NCBI RefSeq assembly: GCF_051020515.1
Contig: NZ_CP194857.1
Span: 2,666,001-2,730,000, forward strand
Direction: 5' to 3'
DNA: 64,000 bases
Origin: CALKWS01 sp051020515
GTDB lineage: Bacteria > Actinomycetota > Actinomycetes > Actinomycetales > Beutenbergiaceae
Part shown: in pieces, positions 31,733 to 40,453 of the stretch
Layout: the number at the start of each line of letters is the position of its first letter
How positions within the stretch are numbered: the first letter of the stretch is position 1
The notes under the pieces: model-generated
Seen by the model: the letters and a program-made list of their open reading frames with translations, nothing else
The model's database searches: none
Told to the model about the DNA's origin: nothing
Translations under genes and position numbers: made by a program

Positions 31733-33006
31733 ACTCGGGGGACGCGGCCAACTCCGGTGGCGCGATGAACTCGGCCGAGGCGAACTCGGGTGACGCGATG
31801 AGCGCCGGCAGAGCGATGCGCGCCGGGGATGTGATGCGCGCTGAGGATTCAGGCAGTGGCGGTGCCCCAGGATGCGCGGCGGTCAGAGGACCGACGGCGG
31901 GAGGCGGAAACCTCGCGACTCCACCGGCGTTATCAATTCACGCTGAGGTGTCCGAGCGCGAAGTCCGCCTGGACCTGGAGGTTCCGGCCGGTCAGATCGT
32001 GGCGCTGCTCGGCCCCAACGGCGCCGGCAAGTCCACCGCGCTCGCCTTGGCGTCGGGCACACTCCACCCCAGTGCTGGCACCGTGCATCTGGGATCGAGA
32101 CAGGTAGCCGGCCAGGGCGGGTGGGTGCCCCCGCATCGGCGGGGCACTTCACTGCTCGCTCAGGAACCCCTGCTGTTGCCCCACCTGGATGTCCTGGCGA
32201 ACGTGGCGTTCGGCCCGCAGTCGCAGGGTGCCGGACGCGCGCGAGCCCGCCAGATCGCAATGGCGCGATTGGCGGAGGTCGGGATCGCCCACCTGGCACA
32301 CCGGCGCTCGCGGGAGCTGTCCGGCGGGCAACAACAACGGGTCGCGCTGGCGCGCGCGCTGGCCCCCGACCCCGAGTTGCTGCTCCTCGATGAGCCCCTG
32401 GGCGCGCTGGACGTCGAGGCTGCTGCCCAGATGCGTCAGGTGCTACGAACGTCATTGCGTGAAGCCGGTCGCACAGCCTTGGTAGTGACCCACGACCTGC
32501 TGGACGTGCTCGCGCTGGCCTGTTCCGTCGTCGTCCTCTCCGATGGGCGGGTGGTCGAACAGGGGCCGACGCTGCAGGTGCTCGCCCGGCCGCGCTCGGA
32601 GTTCGCTGCTCGCTTCGCCGGGGTGAACATGCTCTCGGGCGTATGGGAGTCCCGCGACGCGATCACTCTGACCGGTGGTCTGGTGATCCACGGCATGCCC
32701 GACGGCGGTGAGACCGGGCCGGGCCGGCCGGTTGTTGCTGGACGAGCCGCTGCGGCAACCTTCAGCCCGCGTGCGGTCGCGGTGCACCGCGATGCTCCCG
32801 GGGGCAGCCCGCGCAACACCGTCGAGGTGCGGGTGGTCGGGATCGAGCAGCAGGGAGAACTGGTGCGGCTGCGCGCCCGGACGACGGCGGGTCTCACTTT
32901 GGCCGCCGACGTCACCCCGGCAGCGGTCGCCTCTTTGGGCCTGACCGTGGGTCAGGAGGTGACGTTCGTGATCAAGGCTGCCGAGGTGAACCTGTACGCC
33001 GCCTGA
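31729..33006 (+). CDS. modC: Molybdate ABC transporter ATP-binding protein
   Basis: 425 residues. After an unusual 60-residue low-complexity leader (MNSGDAANSGGAMNSAEANS and similar Asn/Ser/Gly/Ala/Met repeats) the ATPase has Walker A LLGPNGAGKSTALAL, signature ELSGGQQQRVALARAL, Walker B LLLLDEPLGALD and H-loop VVTHDLLDV. The C-terminal TOBE domain (NTVEVRVVGIEQQGELVRLR, TPAAVASLGLTVGQEVTFVI) is as in ModC. The real start might be nearer codon 65, but ATG 31729 overlaps the modB stop. The leader is repeat-derived and unlikely to be needed. Confidence 0.9.
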   Translation: MNSGDAANSGGAMNSAEANSGDAMSAGRAMRAGDVMRAEDSGSGGAPGCAAVRGPTAGGGNLATPPALSIHAEVSEREVRLDLEVPAGQIVALLGPNGAGKSTALALASGTLHPSAGTVHLGSRQVAGQGGWVPPHRRGTSLLAQEPLLLPHLDVLANVAFGPQSQGAGRARARQIAMARLAEVGIAHLAHRRSRELSGGQQQRVALARALAPDPELLLLDEPLGALDVEAAAQMRQVLRTSLREAGRTALVVTHDLLDVLALACSVVVLSDGRVVEQGPTLQVLARPRSEFAARFAGVNMLSGVWESRDAITLTGGLVIHGMPDGGETGPGRPVVAGRAAAATFSPRAVAVHRDAPGGSPRNTVEVRVVGIEQQGELVRLRARTTAGLTLAADVTPAAVASLGLTVGQEVTFVIKAAEVNLYAA

Positions 33007-33062
33007 GCGTTCGTTGTTGTGGCGGCTGCCGTACCTGCTGCGTCTATGGGGCCTGCCGGGTC

Positions 33063-33149
33063 GGGGGTGCCTGCGGTTCCTGCTGTGCCTATGGGGCCGG
33101 GGGTGCCTGCGGTTCCTGCTGTGCCTATGGGGCCGGGGGTGCCTGCGGT
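33063..33149. repeat. 36-bp tandem repeat downstream of modC
   Basis: Two exact 36-bp copies (33063-33098, 33099-33134) and a partial third, each containing TGCCTGCGGTTCCTGCTGTG. The repeats fill the 211-bp gap between modC and the convergent HNH gene. Open frames through them are repeat-derived and were not called. Confidence 0.88.
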
Positions 33150-33217
33150 GGTTGCTGCGCTGCTGCACAGGCATGCCTCTGTCCCGGCCCTTGCGAGCCG
33201 GGTGCGGGGCGGGGTAG

Positions 33218-34552
33218 TCAGGTGTGCCATGTGACCTCGGTGGTGGTCACGGTGGCGGTCAAGTCCAAACTGTGCACATAGGTGTGGTGCCGGGGGCAGA
33301 GCAACGCCCCGTTGTCCAGGTTCGTCGGTCCGCCGTTAGCCCAGTGCTCGACGTGGTGGGCATCGCACCACTGCGCCGGGATCGTGCAGGCGGGAAAGGT
33401 GCACCGCTGGTCGCGGTGCCACAGGGCCCGGTGCTGTCCCTCGGTGAACAGGCGCACCTTGGTGCCCAGGTCCAGGATCTCCCCCTGCGAGCCGAGTACG
33501 GCCGGAATGACCCCGGCGTCGCAGGCCATCCGCCGAACGGTGCCGGGGGAGAGGACCTGCCCCGTGGCGGTGATGCCGGCACCCTGGGTGGTGCTGAGCA
33601 GATCTGCCAGTGGAATGGTGACCATCACCTGGGCCTTGGTCGTTTTCGGCACTCCGTCGGGGGCGGAGACCCCGCGCCGGATGACGGTCAGCAGTGCATC
33701 TGCGCGTCGTTGGGCCGGAGTGCGCGGATCCGGGGTGTCATCCTCACCTTTGACTGGGGCGGACAAGGCTGAGACAGCGGCATCGATGGTGGCGGCGGCT
33801 TCGGGCTCGACAACCAGGGCGTACTCGGTCATCCCGTTCTCGCGCGTGCTGGAGTGCAGGGTGCGGAAGGCCCGGCCGCGTTCCTCCTCGCGTTCGGACT
33901 CGGTGGCCGGTTTGATGATGCGGCGGGCCTGGGACAGGATCGTGCGCAACTCGCGCTCGCTCCACCCTCGGCGCCGAACGATGGAGTTCGGATCGTGATC
34001 CCGGCCCAGTGGATCCCTGCTCATTCCGCGGGGACCGTGGGAGTCCTTGGCGCCCTTGTTGATCGTGCGCATGGTCGTGGCCAGCGCCTGAGGGGGTGAA
34101 TGGGGCGCTACCTCGTTGTGGAACCGCACGATCGTGCCGGCCCGGGACGCGGCGAGGACTCCGGCGTCGAATGCGGCGACGGTCTCCTGCAGACAATCCG
34201 TTCGGTCGGCACCCTCGGAGACCTGCTGGACGGCCTCTGCCAACCGGACGGTGTTCACGGCGTGCCCCACCGGTGGTGCGGGTGCCCGCTGGGCCTGGGC
34301 CTCGGACAGGTAGTCTGCCGGCGACAGGCACCGATCCTTGGGCAGGCCGCGCTTGAGCGTCTCGGCGGTGGCATGGACCTCTACGCGCGCGAGTTCGTGC
34401 CGCAGCCGGTTCACCGCACCGAGCACATCGACGAGGTCACTCTCCGTGGCTCGCCACCACTCGCCCTGAGGAAGGTCGCTCAACTTCTCGGTGACCTGGC
34501 CCAGCACCGCTGGCGCCTGGGTCACCGGATCGGCGACGGAGGTGGTCGACAT
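33218..34552 (-). CDS. DUF222/13E12-type HNH endonuclease-like protein
   Basis: 444 residues. The first 300 residues are the DUF222 helical region (RATESDLVDVLGAVNRLRHE, PAQRRADALLTVIRRGV). The C-terminal HNH domain has CTFPACTIPAQWCDAHHVEH, WANGGPTNLDNGALLCPRHH and TYVH, with paired Cys for zinc and the conserved DAHHVEHW and N-L-x-N-G residues. Many actinobacteria carry several such 13E12-repeat proteins, probably once mobile. Substrate DNA is unknown. It stands alone, with no intein or intron homing context. Confidence 0.88.
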   Translation of the reverse strand: MSTTSVADPVTQAPAVLGQVTEKLSDLPQGEWWRATESDLVDVLGAVNRLRHELARVEVHATAETLKRGLPKDRCLSPADYLSEAQAQRAPAPPVGHAVNTVRLAEAVQQVSEGADRTDCLQETVAAFDAGVLAASRAGTIVRFHNEVAPHSPPQALATTMRTINKGAKDSHGPRGMSRDPLGRDHDPNSIVRRRGWSERELRTILSQARRIIKPATESEREEERGRAFRTLHSSTRENGMTEYALVVEPEAAATIDAAVSALSAPVKGEDDTPDPRTPAQRRADALLTVIRRGVSAPDGVPKTTKAQVMVTIPLADLLSTTQGAGITATGQVLSPGTVRRMACDAGVIPAVLGSQGEILDLGTKVRLFTEGQHRALWHRDQRCTFPACTIPAQWCDAHHVEHWANGGPTNLDNGALLCPRHHTYVHSLDLTATVTTTEVTWHT

Positions 34553-34608
34553 AGAACAACCGTACTAGCGGCCACTGACATTCCAGTTTGATGACCGGTC
34601 GATGGCAC

Positions 34609-35000
34609 TCATCCGAGCACCTCCCCTCGGCGTGGGTTGCCCGGGGCGCTCTCCGCGAGGAATCGGTGTCGGGTGTCCGGCAGCACCGGGTGGCGAGCGA
34701 GGATGCCGGTCCAGGCCGCCTCGTCGTCGATGTCGGCCACCGCGGGAGGCAACCGCCGTCGTGCTTGAACTCCCCAGCCCACCGGTACCGGCCAGCCGCC
34801 GGGTTCCCCAGAGCCCGCCGGCGCCGTTGACGCCCGCGGCGTAGGCGACCGGCGTCAGCAGGGTCGGCTGCGAGGAGGATGACGACGTCATTGAGCAGCG
34901 AGCGGTCCTTGCGTTCGCCGAACACCAGAGGGTGATCGTCTTCAACGGGGCGAACGACAGTGCCCAACACCTGCTGCACATCCGGTGTGTCGGGCAGCAT
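34609..35000 (-). pseudogene. Decayed ORF, multiple frames
   Basis: On the minus strand three frames contain protein-like pieces in order: MLPDTPDVQQVLGTVVRPVE and DRSLLNDVVILLAADPADAG near 34840-35000, GRYRWAGEFKHDGGCLP near 34750-34790, and ADIDDEAAWTGILARHPVLP then RHRFLAESAPGNPRRGEVLG ending at TGA 34609-34611. They look like one gene of about 130 residues with at least two frameshifts. No family was recognised. Confidence 0.4.
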
Positions 35001-35314
35001 TGTGAATCACGCCCGCCCGGGGTCGCCTCCCGCGGTTGCCTGCGCCAGGTGGCGCCGGTCTGAGCCATTCGCCCCGGTGGGAACGGTCGGACGCCCGCAC
35101 GTGATGACGGGCCCGCACCAGATTCGCGATCGGACGGCCATGTCGCGGCGAGCGGGTTCGTCGATCAGTGCGCTGCACCCACCATAGAGTCGTACCGGCG
35201 CGGCACGCATGGCGCAGGTATTAGTCAATATGTCTTGACAAGGAATCGGGTGCTGGTCAGGATGAAATACCACACACGCAAGGTGCCGGTTCCCAACAAG
35301 GACGGGGGAGACCT
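35001..35314. other. Regulatory region upstream of inositol ABC transporter
   Basis: About 310 bp without a convincing gene. It contains the operator-like ATGTCTTGACAA at 35230-35241, whose right part TTGACA could serve as a -35, and a GGGGGAG ribosome site just before GTG 35315. Nothing else was recognised. Confidence 0.5.
35230..35241. promoter_or_regulatory. GntR (inositol regulator) operator copy 1
   Basis: ATGTCTTGACAA matches the palindrome TTGTCATGACAA found at the GntR gene in 10 of 12 positions. It lies 74 bp before the ABC permease start and overlaps a TTGACA -35-like sequence, so binding would block transcription of the importer operon. Confidence 0.65.
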
Positions 35315-36385
35315 GTGACAGCACCCGTAGCGGACAAGGAGCGTCTGCGTTGGGGCCTCACACTGGTTCGGATGGGGCCGGCCCTGATGCTCCTGCTCCT
35401 AGCGATCGCGATGTCCATTCTCACCCCGGTGTTCCTGTCCGGGCGCAACCTGGGCAACATCGGCCTGGAGTCCTCGGTGGTGGCGCTGCTGGCGCTGGGT
35501 CAATTGCTGGTCATCATCACCGCCGGGATCGACCTCTCGGTGGGTTCGGTGATCGCCTTCGCCAGTGTGCTCGGTGCCTTGTGGGTCCGGGAAGCCAACA
35601 TCGTGGAAGGTTGGTTGATCATCCCCAGCATGATCGCCGGGGGGATCCTCGCCGGCGCGGTCAGCGGCACCTTGTTCGTCAAAGGTCGGCTACCGCACCC
35701 GTTCCTGGCCACACTGGCGATGATGATGGTAGCCCGCGGGGCTGCACTGCTGATCTCCGAAGGCCGGCCGATCACCGGTATGCCCCCTGCCATCCTCGCC
35801 CTTGGCAGTCATCGCGTATTCGGCGTGCCCATCGCGGTGTTCCTGGTGCTCGGCCTCGCGCTGCTGGTGCACATCCTGCTCTCCCGCATCACCTGGGGGC
35901 AGTGGATCTATGCGGTGGGTGCGAACAAGGAAGGTGCCAAACGAGTGGGGATCCCCGTGGACCGAGTGCTGATCTCGGTCTACGTGATCAGCGGCTTCTT
36001 CGCTGGCGTGGCAGCGCTCGTGGTCTCCGGGCAGACCAACTCGGCCTATCCCACGGCCGGGAACTTGCTGGAGCTGTCCGCTATCGCGGCAGTCATCATC
36101 GGGGGAGCCAGCTTCTTCGGCGGCCGGGGCACCGTGTTCGGGGCGCTAGTGGGGGCGCTCATCCTGGGCGTGATCCAGAACGGGCTGAACTTGCTCAACG
36201 TCGCCGCAGCTTGGCAGTACGTGGCGCTTGGCGTGGTGGTCATCATAGCCGTGGAGATGGACGTGGTCCGTCAACGCCTCGAGACCCGGCTGAAAACTGC
36301 GGAGGCTGAACACAAACCAGTCGACCAGAAGGAAGTCGACCAGAAGGAAGTTGACCAGAAGGAAGTTGACCAGAAGGCGAAGTGA
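35315..36385 (+). CDS. Sugar/inositol ABC transporter permease (RbsC family)
   Basis: 356 residues with about ten membrane helices. Family motifs: LLALGQLLVIITAGIDLSVG SVIAF region, KGRLPHPFLATLAMMMVARG, the coupling loop ITWGQWIYAVGANKEGAKRVGIPV (split here as GQWIYAVGANKEGAKRVGIP) and GGASFFGGRGTVFGALVGAL. These define the RbsC/AraH type II permeases used for ribose and inositol. Substrate inositol is inferred from the adjacent iol genes and shared operator. The C-terminus ends in four VDQKE repeats encoded by a 15-bp tandem repeat. GTG 35315 has GGGGGAG six bases upstream; two bases separate it from the ATPase gene start. Confidence 0.85.
   Translation: MTAPVADKERLRWGLTLVRMGPALMLLLLAIAMSILTPVFLSGRNLGNIGLESSVVALLALGQLLVIITAGIDLSVGSVIAFASVLGALWVREANIVEGWLIIPSMIAGGILAGAVSGTLFVKGRLPHPFLATLAMMMVARGAALLISEGRPITGMPPAILALGSHRVFGVPIAVFLVLGLALLVHILLSRITWGQWIYAVGANKEGAKRVGIPVDRVLISVYVISGFFAGVAALVVSGQTNSAYPTAGNLLELSAIAAVIIGGASFFGGRGTVFGALVGALILGVIQNGLNLLNVAAAWQYVALGVVVIIAVEMDVVRQRLETRLKTAEAEHKPVDQKEVDQKEVDQKEVDQKAK
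36320..36379. repeat. 15-bp tandem repeat at permease C-terminus
   Basis: Four copies of GTCGACCAGAAGGAA (third and fourth with GTTGAC) encode VDQKE repeated four times at the end of the permease. In-frame unit; probably a cytoplasmic charged tail. Confidence 0.9.
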
Positions 36386-36386
36386 C

Positions 36387-37193
36387 ATGTCCGATGCCGT
36401 AGCAGCACCAGCCCCCGCAGAGTCCGGGCGCACTCCGCCGATCCTGGAAGTGCGCGGCGCCTCGAAACTCTTCGGGCCGGTGCGGGCTCTGGACAACGTG
36501 AGCATCTCGCTGGATGAGGGCCAGGTACTGGGACTGCTCGGCGACAACGGGGCCGGGAAGTCCACGCTGATCAAGGCCATCACCGGTGTACACCGGCTCG
36601 ATGCCGGCAGGATCTACATCGATGGGAATCCGGCGGACATCCGCTCCCCGAACGACGCCCGGGCCCTGGGCATCGAAGCCGTGTACCAGGACCTGGCGCT
36701 GTTCGACAACCTCGGCGTGGTCTCCAACTTGTACCTGGGCAACGAACTGACTAAGCCGCGTTGGCTGCGTGCCCTGGGTTGGCTGGACCGCAAAGCGATG
36801 GAAACCGAGGCCCGTCGTAAACTCGACTCCCTGCAGGTGCATCTGCCGAGTTTTAGCTCCTCGGTGGGCCTGATGTCCGGGGGCCAGCGGCAGGCGGTAG
36901 CGGTGGCCCGCGCAGTGGCGTTCGCCACCCGGGTGCTGATCCTCGATGAGCCGACGGCGGCACTCGGGGTCCGGGAGACGCGCAACGTGCTGGACACGAT
37001 CGCTGAACTGCCGCGCCGGTACAACGTCTCGATCGTCCTCATCTCCCACAACATGGATCACGTGGTCGAGGTGTGCGACAAGGCAGTGGTGATGCGACAA
37101 GGCGGTGTGGTCGGCGAGGTCGTGCCCACCGCAGAGACGATGGAGGAAATGGTTTCACTGATCGTGGGTGCGAGAACCCACAAGGAGGAGTAG
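36387..37193 (+). CDS. Sugar/inositol ABC transporter ATP-binding protein
   Basis: 268 residues with one ABC domain, not the duplicated RbsA form. Walker A LLGDNGAGKSTLIKAI (about residue 54), Q-loop EAVYQDLALFDNLGVVSNLY, signature LMSGGQRQAVAVARAV (Met replaces the first Leu/Ser position), Walker B VLILDEPTAALGV and H-loop VLISHNMDHV. Single-domain ATPases of this kind serve ribose/fructose/inositol-type importers as homodimers. ATG 36387 starts one base after the permease stop. The 14-residue Ala/Pro-rich N-terminus is dispensable. Confidence 0.88.
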   Translation: MSDAVAAPAPAESGRTPPILEVRGASKLFGPVRALDNVSISLDEGQVLGLLGDNGAGKSTLIKAITGVHRLDAGRIYIDGNPADIRSPNDARALGIEAVYQDLALFDNLGVVSNLYLGNELTKPRWLRALGWLDRKAMETEARRKLDSLQVHLPSFSSSVGLMSGGQRQAVAVARAVAFATRVLILDEPTAALGVRETRNVLDTIAELPRRYNVSIVLISHNMDHVVEVCDKAVVMRQGGVVGEVVPTAETMEEMVSLIVGARTHKEE

Positions 37194-37196
37194 ATC

Positions 37197-38177
37197 ATGG
37201 CGTCAAGAAGCAAGAAATGGCGGGTGGGTGCAGCCTTCACCGCCGCTGCGGTCCTGACACTGAGCGCCTGCGGTAACGGAAATGGCGACGGCGGCGACGA
37301 TGATGCGCTGAACGTCGCCGTGGTGCTGAAGACCACCACCTCCCCGTACTGGCTGCAGGTGATGGGCGGGGTGGAAGATGCCGCGGCCGAACACGGAGTG
37401 AACGTCACCGTGGGTGGCGCGACCCAGGAGACCGAGGTGCAGGAACAGATCGACCGCATCCAGGCGGACCTGACGAACCAGCCCGACGTGCTCGTGGTCT
37501 CTCCCACCCAGGCCGAGCAACTCCAACCGATCCTGCAAAGCGCCGTGGACGAAGGCACCCCGGTGGTACTGCTGGATACCAACATCGAGGGGTGGGACGG
37601 AGCGGAAACCTTCATCGGCACCGACAACTGGGACCTTGGTCAGGCAGTGGGCGAGTTCCTTCTCGATGAGGCGGGCTCCGGGGAATTGCTCACCATCCGC
37701 GGTGTGGCCGGTAACCCCTCCACCGACAACCGCATCGACGGCGCACTGGAGGTGCTGCAGGGCACTGACTTCAACCTCGTGGCGGATCTCGGAGCCGACT
37801 CCGACCGTGCGCAGGCTCGCGCCGTCACCGCCGACGCCCTGCAGGCCAACCCCGAGCTGGACGTGATCTTCGCGGCCAACGACGACATGGCTCTGGGTGC
37901 CATCGAGGCCGTTCGCGGAGCGGGCCTGGACCTCGATGACTTCTTCATCGTAGGCGTGGACGGGACCGGCGATGCGATCGACTCCATCATCGCCGGTGAA
38001 CTGGACGCCACCATGGCCCAAGGCGCTTACGAGATGGGTGCTCGCAGCATCGAGGAAGCCATCCGGGTGGCAGCCGGTGAAGACGTGGAAGCCGAGATCG
38101 CCATCGACACCACATTGGTGACAGCCGAGAACGCCGCGGAGTTCGCGGCCGCGCTGGAGGAGCAGGCCGCGAAATAG
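37197..38177 (+). CDS. Sugar/inositol ABC transporter substrate-binding lipoprotein
   Basis: 326 residues. Lipoprotein signal TAAAVLTLSACGNGN (Cys about 26), then a type I periplasmic-binding fold: VAVVLKTTTSPYWLQVMGGV, QEQIDRIQADLTNQPDVLVV, TPVVLLDTNIEGWDG, FIGTDNWDLGQAVGEFLLDE, DVIFAANDDMALGAIEAVRG and FFIVGVDGTGDAIDSI. These fit ribose/inositol-binding proteins (RbsB/IbpA-like). Third gene of the importer operon, three bases after the ATPase stop. Inositol specificity is inferred from context. Confidence 0.88.
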   Translation: MASRSKKWRVGAAFTAAAVLTLSACGNGNGDGGDDDALNVAVVLKTTTSPYWLQVMGGVEDAAAEHGVNVTVGGATQETEVQEQIDRIQADLTNQPDVLVVSPTQAEQLQPILQSAVDEGTPVVLLDTNIEGWDGAETFIGTDNWDLGQAVGEFLLDEAGSGELLTIRGVAGNPSTDNRIDGALEVLQGTDFNLVADLGADSDRAQARAVTADALQANPELDVIFAANDDMALGAIEAVRGAGLDLDDFFIVGVDGTGDAIDSIIAGELDATMAQGAYEMGARSIEEAIRVAAGEDVEAEIAIDTTLVTAENAAEFAAALEEQAAK

Positions 38178-38484
38178 AAGGCCGCGGAATAGCAGCCCGC
38201 GCTGCAACAGGCTCATCGAACCCGGCCGGGATCATTGCCGTGTGGTCCTGGCCGGTGCGCACCTGCTCGCTGTGGGGGTGCACCTGAGTCGCCGGGGGCG
38301 CACCAAGGGTCTCGGAGTGTATTCGGGTCACATGCGGGGTGTTCGTGAGCGCGCGGTATCAGGACTGGGACACCCTCCGCGCGCTCTGGCCTGGCGTGCG
38401 TCGCTCATCATCAGCGCAGCGGAGCGCGTGCTCGGGCGGTGAACGCCGCACCACCATTACCGCGTCGCCTTGCAGGACCGACGG
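38178..38484. other. Non-coding gap between convergent iol units
   Basis: About 307 bp between the binding-protein stop and the convergent dehydrogenase stop. No gene, operator match or clear hairpin terminator was seen; short open frames here are Arg/Ser-rich and lack family features. Confidence 0.5.
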
Positions 38485-39485
38485 TCACCGCGCCACCCGG
38501 ACCGGTACTGCTGAGTCCAGCGATGCCTGCGCGGCGTCGGCGACACGCCCAGCGTCCACCGCCTCATGGGGAGGGCAGGGGTTGGCGCCGGAGCCGCGCA
38601 CCAACGCTACGAACGCCGCCATCTCCGCCGCGTAGGCGTCGGCGAATCGTTCGTGGAACGTGCTGTGCACCTGGCCGCCGGCGGGGTAGCCGAATCCAGG
38701 CTCAGCGCTTCGGCCCGCATAACTGGCATCCAGGCCGACCTGGATGGTACCTACGGACCCGTGCAGTTCCAGCCGTACATCATGTCCCGCGCCGTTGTGC
38801 CGGGTGGCCGAGACTGTGGCCAGGGTTCCGTCTGCGAACGTGGCCAGCGTGACTGCCGAGTCCACGTCCCCGACGGAGCCGATAGTCGGATCGCCGTTGT
38901 TGGAGCCGCGGGCATAGACCTCCATGATCCGCTGCCCGGTGATCCACTGCAGGATGTCGAAATCGTGCACTGAGCAGTCCCGCAACAACCCACCGGAGGT
39001 GGCCAGGAACGTCACCGCTGGTGGGAACTGATCCGCGGTCACCGCTCGGACGGTGTGTAGCCACCCCAGTTCTCCCGCCCGGTACGCCCGTCGGGCCTCC
39101 TGGTATCCGGGATCCAAGCGCCGTTGGTGACCGACCTGCACCGTGGCCCCGGACGCGTCGATCGCCTCCAGCACCGCAAGGCTTCTGCAGTGGTCCGCGC
39201 CAGGGGTTTCTCGCAGAACACCGCAGCCCCGGCCGCTGCTGCCCGCTGGACCAACGGCGCGTGCTGGTCGGTGCCCGTCGCGATCACCACGCCGTCAAGA
39301 TCTCGGGCGAACAAGGCCTCTGCGTCTGCCACCGCTGAGCAGCCCAGGTCGACGGCGACCTGCTGCGCCCGGGCAGGCTCGGCGTCGGCAATCAGCACCT
39401 CCACCTCTGCCAGGGCACGCAGGTTCGCCGCGTGCAGCGTCCCGATCCGTCCGGCTCCGAGGAGCCCGATCGTGGTGGCCACCAT
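38485..39485 (-). CDS. Gfo/Idh/MocA dehydrogenase (inositol type), frameshift near 39180
   Basis: From 39485 the N-terminal Rossmann fold reads TIGLLGAGRIGTLHAANLRA (dinucleotide motif GAGRIG), DLDGVVIATGTDQHAPLVQR and AVFCEKPLARTTAEAL. There the frame fails; the other frame continues LEAIDASGATVQVGHQRRLD, GGLLRDCSVHDFDILQWITG and VHSTFHERFADAYAAEMAAF. EKP and the catalytic CSVHDFD are the hallmark residues of myo- or scyllo-inositol 2-dehydrogenases. About 333 residues if repaired. It lies 6 bp after iolB on the same strand. It is the second such enzyme in the locus (see 46273-47397); the two may act on different inositol isomers. Confidence 0.8.
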
Positions 39486-39491
39486 GTGTCC

Positions 39492-40412
39492 TCAGCCGTC
39501 GAACGGCAGACGAGGGTCGATCTGCTGACCTTCCCAGGTGCGCCGGATCCACCCGTGGTGCGGATCGTCGCTGATCAACCACGCCCGCAGCGGGCCGGGG
39601 CCGGCCATCACGTTCAGGTAGTACATGTCGTGCCCCGGCGGCGTCATCGCCGGCCCGTGCCAGCCATAGGGCACCAGCACCACGTCGCCGGTGCGCACCT
39701 CGGCGGTGACGTCGATCTCCCGGTCGTCCGAGGCGTACACGCGCTGATACCCCATCAGGTCCGGCCCGCCCTCTTCGGGCTGGGGGACAGGCATGCCCTC
39801 GGCGGGCTGCATCTCGAAGTAGTAGATCTCCTCCAGCGCGGTCTCGCCGTCGGTCTCCTCATCGTGTTTGTGAGGGGGATAGGACGACCAGTTGCCCGCC
39901 GGGGTCAGCACTTCGCACACGATGAACCGGTCGGCATCCAATGCGGCCGGGGTGCCGAAATTGTGCACCTGGCGCGAGGCCGCACCTGCCCCGCGCAGTT
40001 CCACCGGCACCTCAGCCTTGCCCACGTGCCGGACCGGGTACTCCACGGTGGCGGTGGCCGAGGCGACGGCCACCCGACCGCCATCGGCTGAACCGATCCG
40101 CACCTCGGTGCCGATACCGGCGTACAGCACATCGGTGGGGCCGTGGAACACCGACTCGCGGCCTTCCAACTCAAACCGCGCCCCTTCCACCTGCACGTCG
40201 AAGGAACCACTCAACGGCAGCACGAGCCGCTCTTCGTTCTGGGCACCCAGATGCACGTGTCCGCCGGGGGCGATCTCCGCGCTACGGATGCCGGTGTGCT
40301 CCCACCCTGGCACCTGGACGACCGAGTCAGCCGTACCCAGGTCGAGAGCCCAGGGGCCGTGGCCGGTGCTACCTGCGGGGTGGAACCAGGGCCTGGTCTG
40401 TGCATGGGGCAT
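39492..40412 (-). CDS. iolB: 5-deoxy-glucuronate isomerase
   Basis: 306 residues. IolB converts 5-deoxy-glucuronate to 2-deoxy-5-keto-gluconate in inositol breakdown. The double-cupin fold shows AEIAPGGHVHLGAQNEERLV in the first half, and NWSSYPPHKHDEE with TALEEIYYFEMQPAEGM in the second, which supplies the metal-binding His, His and Glu. VLVPYGWHGPAMTPPGHDMY and YLNVMAGP close the domain as in all IolB proteins. It is downstream of the GntR gene and upstream of the first dehydrogenase in a leftward unit. Confidence 0.95.
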   Translation of the reverse strand: MPHAQTRPWFHPAGSTGHGPWALDLGTADSVVQVPGWEHTGIRSAEIAPGGHVHLGAQNEERLVLPLSGSFDVQVEGARFELEGRESVFHGPTDVLYAGIGTEVRIGSADGGRVAVASATATVEYPVRHVGKAEVPVELRGAGAASRQVHNFGTPAALDADRFIVCEVLTPAGNWSSYPPHKHDEETDGETALEEIYYFEMQPAEGMPVPQPEEGGPDLMGYQRVYASDDREIDVTAEVRTGDVVLVPYGWHGPAMTPPGHDMYYLNVMAGPGPLRAWLISDDPHHGWIRRTWEGQQIDPRLPFDG

Positions 40413-40453
40413 AGCGAGTCCTCACTTTCGTGCTCGACGGTCCTGCCGGCTGG

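Noticed and set aside
33014..33234. Small repeat-containing ORFs after modC
   Set aside because: Their product is entirely the 36-bp repeat (PAVPAVPMGPG or RFLLCLWGRG) and lacks a start context.
33218..34552. Mobile element or homing endonuclease at the HNH gene
   Set aside because: No terminal repeats, interrupted host gene or transposase; DUF222-HNH proteins are ordinary chromosomal genes in actinobacteria.
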